Notes under the pieces: generated by a model | Seen by the model: only the letters and a program-made list of their open reading frames with translations | Told to the model about the DNA's origin: nothing | Database searches by the model: none | Position numbers and translations under genes: made by a program | Assembly (NCBI GenBank): GCA_009667805.1 | Contig: CM019072.1 | Location: 39,301,519 to 39,365,518, forward strand | Origin: Leptobrachium leishanense | Lineage: Eukaryota > Chordata > Amphibia > Anura > Megophryidae | Reading direction: 5' to 3' | DNA length: 64,000 nt | In this document: one piece after another, positions 11,178 to 20,385 of the stretch | Layout: each line of letters opens with the position of its first letter | How positions within the stretch are numbered: position 1 is the stretch's first letter

Positions 11178-11996
11178 ATGGTAGTTTTTTTATCTACACT
11201 CCTACTATTGTTTCACCTTCACACCTGCCACCTTCATCTCCTTGTGGCGTCTTCTCTGCTCCCCTCATGCATTCCACTGCATCTTTTCCAAATCCTAAAA
11301 CAGCCTTCTCAAGATGCAACCTACCAATCCTACACCACCCTGTATCCCTACTACCTTTCATCTCTAAACTCATTAAAAACCTCACCTGCACCCAACTGAT
11401 TGACTACTTTGACTCCAACACTCTCCGTGACCCCCCACAGTAACTTAGTTTTCACTTCTTGTACTAGACAGAAACAGCTCTAACCAATTACTTATTTGCT
11501 GCTAAATCTAAAGTCAATTGCTCTCTGCTAATTTTTCTTGACCCTTAAGTCAGCTTTGACATTGTTGACATTGCTCTTCTTCTACAAACTCTTTGCGACA
11601 AAGGCCTTCAGGGTGCTGTTCTTTCATGGTTCTCGCTTCCTTTCTGTCCAAATGGTCATTCAGAGTCTCCTTTTCTGCTGCTAACTCCCCATGGCTTGTC
11701 TTTGTACGGGTGCTCCAAAGTTTAGTACTCTTCTCCTTTTTATTTCTGCCTCTATAAACAAGCATATCAGTTCCTTTGGATTTCAATATGACCTATAAGC
11801 TCATGACATTCAAATATACCTTTCCTCCTTTCGCCCTCTCTTCTACTGTTTTGGACTCTGTCACTGAAAGCCTCTCTCCATCCAACTGGATGTGTGGGCA
11901 CTACATGGAACTAAATCTCAGCAATACTGAGCTCTCATCTTCTGTTCCTCCAAAAAGTACACAACACCATCATTCTCTCTGCACGGTAATGGACTC
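11178..11996 (+). mobile_element. L2/Rex1-like LINE, degraded reverse transcriptase, left part
   Basis: Across three shifting frames the plus strand shows reverse-transcriptase blocks of the Jockey/L2 group: a segment like PVSLLPFISKLIKNLTCTQL (about 11340-11400), then LLIFLDP..SFDIVDIALLLQ (about 11525-11580, motif A with Asp), then GLQGAVLSWF. Many frameshifts and stops make it a fossil. It breaks off at 11996, where a younger LINE is inserted, and resumes after 13192. Confidence 0.7.
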
Positions 11997-13184
11997 AAAT
12001 CAAATCAAATCAAAATAAGCTTTATTGGCACGGCCAAATACATTTTAGCATTGCCAAAGCATATGGGGAGGTTATATGGGGTGGAGGGGGGGGGAGGTTA
12101 TATGGGGTGGAGGGGGGGGGAGGTAGTGGGACATATATGGGGGGGAATGGGAAAGTCCCTGGACATTATCAGGGGTAAGGAATAATGTGAAGTGGGATGG
12201 GGGAGAGTCCGTGTTGGGGATTTATAAGTCCGGGATCTCTCATGTTCCTCTCAGTCTGTGACATTCTGTGACGTATTGGGCAGATATTTTCACCGCCGGC
12301 TCCTCTTCTCCCAGTATGATGTGGAGTTTCCTCGTCTCTTCTACAGAGGTGAAGTCCGGGATGAGAGCGGAGAGTCTCTGGAAGTGAGTTTCCCTCAGTG
12401 CTGAGTACTTGGGGCACTGTAGGAGGAAGTGGACCTCATCTTCCAGGGCCCCCTGGTCACAACGGTGGCACAGTCTATTCTCCCTGGGCTTGTAGGTCTG
12501 TCTATGCCACCCTGATTCAATTTCCAGGCTGTGGGCGCTCAGTCTGTACTGGCTCAGGATCTGTCTGTCCTTGGGGGTCTTGTAGTACCTCCAGGTATGG
12601 GGCCAGTTTGTATCCCTCTGTAAGGATTGGTAAATGGTGAGTTTCTGAGAGTTTGCTATATCATGTCTCCATTCTCTGATATAGTTTTCCTTTGAATCGT
12701 TAATTAGGGCCTTTATTTGATATTTTGTCAGGTTGCATTCATGGGGGCTTTGGATGATCAGGGTGGATATGAGTTGTTGCACCCACATGGTTTGGGGTGG
12801 TCCTTGTTGGCCAGTAGGGCTTTATGGTGGTATGAGTTGAGGCTGCTGATGTTTAGGTGGTCCCAGTATGATAGCGCCCTCTTCTGTACTGCAAGAAGTA
12901 AGGGGAGTCTGCCCAGCTCGGCCCGGCAAGCATTGTTAGAGGTGCTCCGATGGACTTGGAGGAGGTGCTTGCAGAATTCCAGATGGAATATTTCTGTTGG
13001 GCTGGTGTCCCATTTGGGTTGGTCAGGGTAGGTGATGGGGCCCCATACTTCACTGCCATAAAGGAGGATTGGAGTGATGACGCTATCAAAGATTTTAAGC
13101 CAGACTCTTACAGGCGGTTTTAGTTTGTAGAGTTTTTTTCTGATGTCATAGAAGGTTCTACACGCCTTGTCTCTTAGGGCCTCT
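11997..13184 (-). mobile_element. 5'-truncated LINE inserted into an older LINE
   Basis: This minus-strand insertion is bounded by an 8-bp duplication ATGGACTC (11989-11996 and 13185-13192). Its 3' end is a (TTTGA)n tail, seen on the plus strand as CAAAT repeats at 11996-12014. Coding sequence is open from the truncated 5' edge: KACRTFYDIRKKLYKLKPP, then ILLYGSEVWGP near 13065-13035, then, after one frameshift near 12790-12810, a 182-residue frame to 12240. That frame ends in a zinc-ribbon-like motif, RLCHRCDQG..EDEVHFLLQCP. This is the C-terminal end of a LINE ORF2. The clade is not resolved. The 3' UTR carries a duplicated G-rich block at 12066-12121. Confidence 0.85.
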
Positions 13185-13192
13185 ATGGACTC

Positions 13193-13640
13193 TCATCAGC
13201 CCGACACCTCAAGCTTGTAGCCTTGATGTAACTTTTCACTGGCCTAACTTCTACTCCCAGATCCACTAGTAGTTGAACACACCCCCAAGGCAACTGGTGT
13301 TCAGCAATGGGAAAAGACAGATGTATACCAACACAAATCTGTAAAGGCAACCATTTCTTTCTTGATCAGATTTATTGGAAGCACTTCTAGCATCAACATT
13401 TCACAACATTTCACAAGACAACATTTCACAGTCCCTCCATTGGCTCCCTGTATGTTTTAAGATACAATTTAAAATACTGACACTCACATTCAAAGCCCTC
13501 AATAACTATACCCTTCTTACATGTCTTTTTTACACCACAAGTACACCCCTTCTAGATCACTTTGGTTTGCAGGTGACCTCCGGATCTCCTCTGTTTCCAG
13601 CCAAACCGCTATCTTGCACCTCTAAAACATCTCGATGAGC
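13193..13640 (+). mobile_element. L2/Rex1-like LINE, right part
   Basis: This continues the element interrupted at 11996. The plus-strand frame contains SLHWLPVCFKIQFKILTLTF and KALNN (about 13432-13510), a conserved L2/Rex1 C-terminal block. The same block, more decayed, recurs at 24790-24960. Confidence 0.8.
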
Positions 13641-14266
13641 TGCCGAGCACAGCGCCGACCAATCAACATAAAAAAGCCGACAAGCTGCCGGACTGGCAAA
13701 AAAAAAAAAAGCCACAATACGATTGAAAGTGTCAAAAGTGAAACGCTGTTTGCAAAAAACTACTGAACGAAAATGCCTGTAATTTACATATAAGGTCCTA
13801 TGAATGATAATAAAAAGGTCTGTTACAGAAAAAAGAAAAACGCTATTTAAAAAAAACTGCTGAAAAAATCCTGAAAAATGCCTAAAAGATCCTGAGAAAT
13901 CAATAAACAGACTTTTTACAGCAGATTAAAATAATAAATGGTTTATTAGATATTGTATAAAAATGGGAATATCTTTAACATTGAAGCCTGTAGGGTTCGC
14001 TTGAATAAACTTGCCGAATGAAACCACTGAACAGCAGGGCACTTTGGCAACTTTTCACTGCTGTTCGGTGTTCCCTGAATAGATTAACCATTGCTTCTCT
14101 ATGGGGGATTTCACTGACGTCGAACAGGCACTTTACTTGCTGGCAGTTTGCCAAAATTTGGCGAACTGCTCTCTGAATAGCCGAATGGCCCCGAAATGGC
14201 ACCGTACAGGGAAATTCCCTGTCCGGTGCCATTTTGGGGCCAGATTGGCTCGCTCTGAATAACCCC
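13641..14266. mobile_element. MITE, GGGTTATTCA family, truncated
   Basis: The right terminus is CTGAATAACCCC. Internal sequence (GTTCGGTGTTCCCTGAATAG, TAGATTAACCATT and the AATAAATGGTTTATTAGATAT-type block) matches 47145-47573 in the same orientation and 42174-43075 in inverse orientation. The left terminus is missing at the junction with the LINE. Confidence 0.75.
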
Positions 14267-14289
14267 TTAAATTAATTCTAATTTTTGTT

Positions 14290-14405
14290 TTCACACACGG
14301 AGCTCTGGTTATTGAATGGGAGGGTTTGGGCCAGAATCAGTACTCGTTCAGGATACTGACAGTAAGGGGAGCTTTTATGCACATGGATACCCATCCAGGG
14401 TATGG
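14290..14405 (+). repeat. Interspersed repeat with inverted partner at 8590-8700
   Basis: Matches the reverse complement of 8612-8700, including GGTTTGGGCCAGAATCAGTA. Family unknown. Confidence 0.6.
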
Positions 14406-14538
14406 ATATACCTAGCTTAAAGGAACCTAAAGTGACTCAGAAATGTACATTTATTCTCTAACTCTCATTAACTTCTCCACAGCCAACATAATACTAGGTT
14501 ATATTGCTTTTATTTGCCAAACTGGTTAATATATATAT

Positions 14539-15215
14539 TTGAGCAATAGCCGAGCACTCCAGCTGCCGCTATCACAATTGCCCGGTGCCTGCCGTTCAGC
14601 TCAGTTCGATATATAATAAAAGTAATGGCGGCACTCCAGGTCTATACAGCAAATATTCGATTTATTCCATATAAGTCAACGTTTCAGCCCCAATACAGGG
14701 CTTTCCTCAGGACATAAACACAAAAGTCATAAAAAAATTTAAGCACTACCATACTTACCCCTCCCCTCGATCAGCGTTCTCACCCGCCCAGTGCGCATGC
14801 GCCAACTCCCGACACAACGGGATGACGTGGCTAACGTGTAACCCTGGCAACCAGGGACACAGAAACGTTCCCACACACCAAAGTGCCTAAAAACATATAA
14901 AAACAAAAGCATGAATATAATGGATGATAGAAAAGGCAATCCCAGGTCCTAAGCTGGACCAGTTACGTCCAGTAATGCAAGATCCATCACCAAAAGGTTG
15001 ATTTTATCAAACCAATAGGGATATCCCCTTAACAGAACTATGAGCCCATAATACAGATTATAATGTAGCTGTTAACCCAATCTTAAATAGAATTGCCATT
15101 ATCAAAACTCGAGGATCGTATTAAAACATAGAAAATGTTAATTCTTCATTAAGTCCTTCCGGGTGGACAGTTCTCAAGCGGTGTATCCAAAAGGCTTCTT
15201 TCTGTAGCAATAATC
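14539..15215 (-). mobile_element. Penelope-like element, 5'-truncated copy
   Basis: On the minus strand the first bases (about 15210-15128) encode the last ~30 residues of a PLE protein (EAFWIHRLRTVHPEGLNEEL), closely matching the C-terminus of the plus-strand copy. A 3' UTR follows, ending with a hammerhead-like motif at 14675-14713 and a terminal segment. A ~15-bp direct repeat GGTTAATATATATAT flanks the copy (14524-14538 and 15216-15230) and is a plausible target duplication, although the (TA)n content weakens it. It lies head to head with the copy at 15523-19254. Confidence 0.8.
14675..14713 (-). ncRNA. Hammerhead-like motif of PLE 3' end
   Basis: On the minus strand: GTC, CTGAGGA, a stem AAGCCC/GGGCT with loop TGTATTG, then GAAACGTT and GAC. 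The two conserved core strands (CUGANGA and GAAA) and a 3-bp stem I (GTC/GAC) are present. Stem III is reduced to AC/GU without a loop, so activity as a monomer is doubtful. Confidence 0.55.
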
Positions 15216-15220
15216 GGTTA

Positions 15221-15221
<1 letters not shown>

Positions 15222-15258
<37 letters not shown>

Positions 15259-15522
15259 ACGAGTGCTTATTAATATGGCATATACAGATCACTAAGGCTC
15301 TGTGACATTTAGGGCTGTATTCCCTAGTGAACACTAATGCCAGGATAAGTGAGACTGGGGACAAATACTCCTCAATTTTCCTCCACAATCAGTCCACGGT
15401 GCTACACTATCTCACCCAGCAGCACAACCTTCCGTGGAGTCCTATGGACTCAAGGAGGTGATACTTGCGGTAGCGCGGAAGCCCTATCGCGAGTATCACT
15501 GATGGTAGCGCTTCGTTCTATA
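15222..15522. repeat. Duplicated PLE flank, left copy
   Basis: The (TA)n, (GA)n and following ~90 bases repeat in direct orientation at 19255-19378. From 15349 the match resumes at 19628 and runs to 19799. Relative to the right copy, this one lacks about 250 bases between two GTGA words. The two copies flank the full-length PLE. Confidence 0.85.
15312..15522. mobile_element. Harbinger-type MITE, left fragment with internal deletion
   Basis: It starts GGGCTGTATTCCCTAG after TTA, exactly as the complete copy at 19338-19928 does, and is cut off where the PLE begins at about 15523. Confidence 0.75.
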
Positions 15523-15814
15523 GAAGACCTAGAAGGAAGATACGCAAACCCAATGTTACGACTATTGATATTACCTCTGGCGAGTCAGCCTCGAAAGGAG
15601 AGTTGGTATCTACAGCTCAAATCCAGGATGAGGGAAGTGAGCGAACCCTGGGGGCAAAAAACTTAGGCACCGTCACCAGGAGTCAACAGTCCAAAAATGC
15701 AGAAAACGAAGACAGTCCAGGAGGGGCCAGAAAGGGAAACCCCATTGGTCAAAAAAACAAACCGCCTCTCAAGAAATAAGTCCTATCTTTAATCTATCAT
15801 CTAGGGACCTGTCT

Positions 15815-16575
15815 CCTAAAGAGTGTAATATCCTCGCAAGGGGTTTGTCTTATGTCCCTACCAACACCCCACAGGAGCTACAATGGAACATTGATCTATA
15901 TAAATTTGGTCGCTATCTTAGAATCACAGATTTTTTCAAAAACTAGCACAGCACGGTAGTCACGAAGTTTCACCCCAAAAGCAGCTTTGATCCAATTCCG
16001 AATCAGGCCTCAATTAAAACGTTCCTAAAGGTTGTCCAAAAGGAAACATCGGACACATTGAAACATCATAAACCTCACCATCAGAATATGTCCAGGGAAG
16101 AATGGAGGATGATTAGAAATTTGGCCAATAATTCATCAATAACGATACGGGCTGCGGACAAAGGAGGCTCTATAGTGATAATGGACTACGCACAATATGT
16201 GCAGGCGATATACCTGTTGTTAGAAGATGTTACTACGTATGAGAAATTACAGGGTAATTCAACAACTCGAATACAGAATAAATTTGGAGACACCTTTACT
16301 AGAGGACTACAGATGAACTACATCAGTCAGGAACTATTCGAGTTCCTTACGAGGATACATCCAAAGACCCCCATACTTTATGGGATTCCAAAAATTCATA
16401 AGAACTTGACGAATCCACCAATGCGTCCTATTGTCTCCGCCTTAGGAGGCGTCATCGAACCAGTAGCTCAATGGCTGGATAATTTATTTAAAGCCCCGGT
16501 GTATGATATCCCTACCTATGTAAAAGGTACACCTACAGTATGTTTGGTTAAGAACATATTTTACTCTATAGGTGT
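15815..16575 (+). pseudogene. PLE reverse transcriptase, N-terminal part
   Basis: Two frames are needed. The first (to a TAG near 15945) holds the conserved N-terminal block, including LARGLSYVPT and LYKFGRYLRITDFF. The second, open from 16058, contains TIRAADKGGSIVIMD, the usual PLE finger motif, then ILYGIPKIHKN (about 16374-16406) and MRPIVSALGG (about 16423-16450), which precede the catalytic palm in PLEs. The frame remains open past 16519, but similarity to PLEs fades at PTYVK, where the intervening sequence begins. It would copy element RNA at the insertion site. Confidence 0.8.
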
Positions 16576-17272
16576 CACTTGGTGCATCTATTGTTCGTAC
16601 CTTTGTGTTGTAAATCCCCCCACCACACACACACACACACTATCTTTACAGCACTTGCTCCTCCCTGTGTGGCGTTGAGCATAGAATTTAATGAATTGGC
16701 CAGAAGGTCCAGTAAACCAATTTACATCATTGTATTGTGTGGGATGTATTCAAAGGACATCACAAGGGGGTAGACTAGAATTCTTTTATGATCCCTGTTT
16801 TATCTAATTCAGGTGCCATCTCTTATCACAGTCAGCCTGAAGAACAATCGACCTCCTGCAGCCTTATCTAGCTACCTCACTAACAGATAATGTAGATTAA
16901 ATAAACAAGAGCCGCAAAGCTTTTAGTAAATGTTGCATCATGGGGAAAAATACACAAAATGGAAACAAGATCAAAGCCTTATCATAGCATATCTCATTCA
17001 GCTGCCATCTCCTGTCTCAGCATACAAAACACAATAAATGCCCTGCAGCCTTATCTAAGCATTCATTCCTCCACCCCATTGCCTCTTCAATTTTGTAGAA
17101 GCTATATTGCAGCTGTAAAATTAAATCTTTGCACAGATTTTGGTAAATGTTGCATTATGGGGAAATCCACCAAATGGAACCAGGAGAAATAAAAATCCTA
17201 ACTTTTATTTTTCCTTTCTATTTACAGCATTGGGGTTTGAATAATTTTGAATACAACTGTATGTTCCTACAG
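16520..17272 (+). other. Intervening sequence in the PLE RT: candidate intron or insertion
   Basis: RT homology stops after DIPTY and resumes at about FLQRLTS (17264). A donor-like GTAAAAGG sits at 16520, exactly at a codon boundary. An acceptor with a pyrimidine-rich tract (TTTCTATTTACAG) ends at 17227 and another (TTCCTACAG) at 17272, both also at codon boundaries of the downstream frame. Removal would therefore keep the frame. PLEs are known to retain introns. Against this, the segment holds two tandem units of about 200 bp (16795-16975 and 16983-17190, sharing TGCAGCCTTATCTA and AAATGTTGCAT.ATGGGGAAA), which could mean a later insertion. Confidence 0.5.
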
Positions 17273-18111
17273 AGACTAACATCGATAAGGACAGACTTAG
17301 CCAATACAGTACTAGTAACTATGGACTTAAAAAGCCTCTATACAATCATACCACATGAGGCAGGGATAGATGCCATGAGGGAGCTATTATCTGGATCTGA
17401 TAAATATGATGGCCCATGTGTAGAATTCACTCTGAAATTACTATCAATGGCACTTCAAAATAACTATTTTAGGTTCGAGAATAATTGGTACCTACAAAAG
17501 ACGGGAACATCAATGGGGCTGCAATGGCGCCGATGTACGTGAACGCTTTCATGTACAAATTTCAAAAGGAATTCATTTTGCCTAAGTTTGCATTAAACAT
17601 TATTGAATACATACGGTACATAGACGACGTGTTCATCTTATGGCGTGGATCAATAGAAGAAGCAAGGAATGTGGAAATGAACATTAATGGGCTGGGATCT
17701 CCAGTGGAAGTCACTTTACAAGCAAGTGAGTTGAGGATACAGTTCCTAGATGTTGAGATCTATGTAAAGGATGGCAGGTTGGAATACTCCCTGTACTCGA
17801 AACCTACAGACAGGAACACTCTACTGCATGCTTCAAGCGCTCACACTGAGCATACACAAAAATCTCTACCCTATGCGCAATTCCTTAGGGTATGCCGCAA
17901 TAACTCTGTGGAGTTGGGTCGAACACAACAGTTACAGGAGATGTATAAGAAATTCAGGGAACGGGGCTATTCTGTTAAAGTCCTGGATTCTGCGCTTGGA
18001 CGTGCCCTACATCCTGAGAGGAGGAACCCCAAGGTTGATATGAGGTTGAGGTTTCCTATGCAATTTAATACTGCCACAAATGATTTAACTGGAATAGTGA
18101 AAAAGAATTGA
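17228..18111 (+). pseudogene. PLE reverse transcriptase, catalytic palm and thumb
   Basis: The first frame carries motif A, VLVTMDLKSLYTIIPH (about 17312-17359), with the catalytic Asp. Motif B appears as TGTSMG in one frame and AAMAPMYVNAFM in the next, so a one-base deletion lies near 17518. Motif C is YIRYIDDVFILW (about 17606-17641), with the paired Asp residues intact. Thumb sequence with LRIQFLDVEIYVKDG and YSLYSKPTDRN follows, and the frame ends at TGA 18109-18111. The same frame continues after that stop as HVLEHDPSLPN, so the TGA probably replaced a Trp codon. A single polyprotein with the endonuclease is expected in intact relatives. Confidence 0.85.
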
Positions 18112-18117
18112 CACGTA

Positions 18118-18711
18118 TTGGAGCATGATCCCTCTTTACCAAACATCTTTAAATACAGACCAATGTTTTGCTACAAAAGGGGTAGGAACCTTAAGGACCT
18201 GTTGGTCCAAATGGACCCTGTGAATAGTTACACACCGGCACCTAGCGGTTTTGTGAATACTGGTTGCAGGAGATGTTTAGGATGTGTCACGTGTGGACAT
18301 ATGATCCCCTCCAAGACCTTTACGCATCCACACACAGGGAAAGTGTTCAAAATACGCTACAACATAACATGCAAAATGGACCATGTGATATATAAAATTA
18401 CATGCCCCTGTGGCCTCGCTTACATAGGAAAGACCATAACGCCTTTGTACGAACGGATCAGGAACCATTGCTCGAATATACGCATAGCATATCGGGATAG
18501 TACATCAGACAAGCCTGTAGCGCGTCATTTTTTGGAATTGAATCATCCATTGAGCTCATTAAAGTTCATGGCAATTGACCACATCCAAGTGCCACGAAGG
18601 GGAGGTGATCGTGGATTAATGTTGCTGCGCAAGGAAACCTTTTGGATCCATCAGTTGCGGACAATTCACCCGGATGGACTGAACGAAAAGATGGTGTATT
18701 CCATGTTTTGA
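18118..18711 (+). CDS. PLE GIY-YIG endonuclease domain (C-terminal part of broken ORF)
   Basis: This is in the same frame as the RT but behind an in-frame TGA, so it is a domain of a disrupted polyprotein and not a separate gene. Residues 18-50 or so hold the connector (FCYKRGRNLKDLLV). A Cys-rich finger follows, CRRCLGCVTCGHM (about 18268-18306). The nuclease core is VIYKITCPCGLAYIGKT with LYERIRNH (about 18387-18468), giving the GIY...YIG pair as IYK...YIG, the conserved Arg, and His in the helix. The frame closes with TFWIHQLRTIHPDGLNE and a stop at 18709. In active PLEs this domain nicks target DNA to prime reverse transcription. Confidence 0.85.
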   Translation: MEHDPSLPNIFKYRPMFCYKRGRNLKDLLVQMDPVNSYTPAPSGFVNTGCRRCLGCVTCGHMIPSKTFTHPHTGKVFKIRYNITCKMDHVIYKITCPCGLAYIGKTITPLYERIRNHCSNIRIAYRDSTSDKPVARHFLELNHPLSSLKFMAIDHIQVPRRGGDRGLMLLRKETFWIHQLRTIHPDGLNEKMVYSMF

Positions 18712-19149
18712 GGTTCACTAACCCTTAGTAAAACTAGCAGTTCCTAGTCATATTAGACTAAGCTGTGGTATATAATTGGGGTGTAATTGGCTGTATGAGG
18801 CGTCCCAGTGGGTTGTGTGTTGCAGGCTCTTGCTTGCCGCCCATGTTCTTTAACACTCTTCTTGAGCTGTAGATAACATCTATAATGTAGTCATCATGCC
18901 TTGAATTTGCGGGGGGTATGTATTCTGGGATGTCACATGTGTCCATTTTTTCTTTCACTGGGTGTAAGGAGCGGAATTTTTGCGTCCTGGGTTACCATGG
19001 TAACGTGATACGTCATCCCGAGGAGACCGGGGTGACTATGCGCATGCGCACTGAGCGGACAGAAACGCTGCGGTTTGAGGGAGGGGTAAGTACACTTTAT
19101 TCATTGTGTGTATAAAAGTGTGTATACATTGCAGAATGTAATGATTTTT
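18712..19149 (+). other. PLE 3' UTR
   Basis: Non-coding sequence between the PLE stop and the hammerhead-like motif. It has a CpG-richer stretch at 18970-19075 (GCGCATGCGCA). Parts correspond to the 3' UTR of the inverted copy at 14720-15125. Confidence 0.6.
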
Positions 19150-19189
19150 GTCCTGAGGAAAGCTCTAAACGAGGAGCTGAAACGTTGAC
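19150..19189 (+). ncRNA. Hammerhead-like motif of PLE 3' end
   Basis: GTC (19150-19152) pairs with GAC (19187-19189) as stem I. CTGAGGA (19153-19159) and GAAA (19179-19182) give the two core strands. AGCTC (19161-19165) pairs with GAGCT (19174-19178) as stem II. Stem III is only AC/GT (19182-19185) with no loop. The layout matches the minimal hammerheads described in PLE terminal repeats, which may need dimers. Confidence 0.6.
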
Positions 19190-19252
19190 TCTCATGTCAT
19201 AATTAAAAAGAAGTTAACAGTCCTGGAGTGCCGTTGCTATTTCTCTACAAGC

Positions 19253-19254
<2 letters not shown>

Positions 19255-19284
<30 letters not shown>

Positions 19285-19378
19285 ACGAGTGCTTATTAAT
19301 ATGGCATATACAGATCGCTAAAGCTCTGTGACATTTAGGGCTGTATTCCCTAGTGAACACTAACGCCAGGATAAGTGA
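19255..19378. repeat. Duplicated PLE flank, right copy
   Basis: Direct repeat of 15222-15350: (TA)n, (GA)n, then AACGAGTGCTTATTAATATG and on to the start of the MITE. Together with the MITE it makes a flank duplication of about 550 bp around the PLE (300 bp in the deleted left copy). Confidence 0.85.
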
Positions 19379-19928
19379 ATTTAACACATGCCACCCATAT
19401 TACATTCCTAACACTAAACCCCTTAAAAATCAAATAGTGCATTAGTGATCGCGCTAGGTTGCGCAAGCTTACGATACTTTGCACTCCCTATGTTAATTTT
19501 AGGGTGCGCAATCAGTAATCTGCTTTTTGCAGAATCAGTCAGCACCCCCTAACCCCCCCCAAATAAATCAGATACTCACCTTTCATCCCGCGGCAAGAAC
19601 GGTGACCCGTTACTCCGCTTGGAGCAGAGTGAGACTGGGAACAAATACTCCTCAATTTTCCTCCACAATCAGTCCACGGTGCTACGCTATCTTACCCAGC
19701 AGCACAACCCTCCGTGGAGTCCTATGGACTCTAGGAGGTGATACTTGCGGTAGCGCGGAAGCCCTACCGCGAGTATCACTGATGGTAGCGCTTCGTTCTG
19801 GGGTAAGGTACCGAAGTAGCACCTGCCTCGGAATATCACAATAAAAATGGGGCCGCCCAGGGAAACCTGCAGGCACAAGTTTTCCCCGTTAGTGTCCCCA
19901 TTTTAGCATGAGTAAGAGAATAGTGCCC
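19338..19928. mobile_element. Harbinger-type MITE, complete
   Basis: Flanked by TTA on both sides (19335-19337, 19929-19931). It starts GGGCTGTATTCCCT and ends in the imperfect complement, AGAGAATAGTGCCC. Its interior, with TCAAATACTCACC-like, TCCTATGGACTC and GATACTTGCGGTAGCGC blocks, is shared with 23911-24577, 25289-25991, 30600-31087 and 36190-36936. TTA/TAA duplications and GGGC termini fit PIF/Harbinger. No transposase is encoded. Confidence 0.85.
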
Positions 19929-20385
19929 TTAGAGTGGTAGTACCTGACGTCTTTTTATAATATAATCAAATACTAACTTGATCTAGAAGAAGGAAGAATG
20001 TACGAGATAGGGTACGGAGATAAATAGCAAAGTTTTGTCAGTCAATAATATTTGTAAAACAAAGGGAAATGGTTTTGGGGTGTAGGTGTCACATTTCCAC
20101 CTTCCAGCCAGATCCCCTGGTGATGAGAGGGACCCGAAGGCAGAAGACCATTAAAGGATCTTACCCCAGTGTTAGGGATTCCTTTAGAGTTCTCTTGTGC
20201 TCTCCTGCTTGTTACAGTCTTGTTATATATCTTGTCCTGTATTCCAGTTTTATATTTATATCTTGTCTTTCTGTATCTTGTCTATTATTGTTGTGTTGGT
20301 CTGTCCATGCAGCCAGCAGCTACCTTGCCTATAGGACTACCTATCCTGAACAAAGGGTCCACCTTGGCTCAGGCCATGGGCCCTC

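Larger units (their letters stand above)
15523..19254 (+). mobile_element. Penelope-like element with GIY-YIG endonuclease, nearly full length
   Basis: A retroelement of the EN-positive PLE group (Penelope/Neptune type): telomerase-related reverse transcriptase followed by a GIY-YIG endonuclease. In order: an N-terminal block like PLE amino termini (SPKECNILARGLSYVPT, about 15815-15865), RT fingers and palm (16058-18111, interrupted at 16520-17272), a Cys-rich linker, GIY-YIG, a 3' UTR, a hammerhead-like motif, and an end abutting (TA)n. Inactivating lesions include a stop near 15945, a frameshift near 17518 and a TGA at 18109. The left edge is where similarity between the two duplicated flanks ends. 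Confidence 0.85.
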
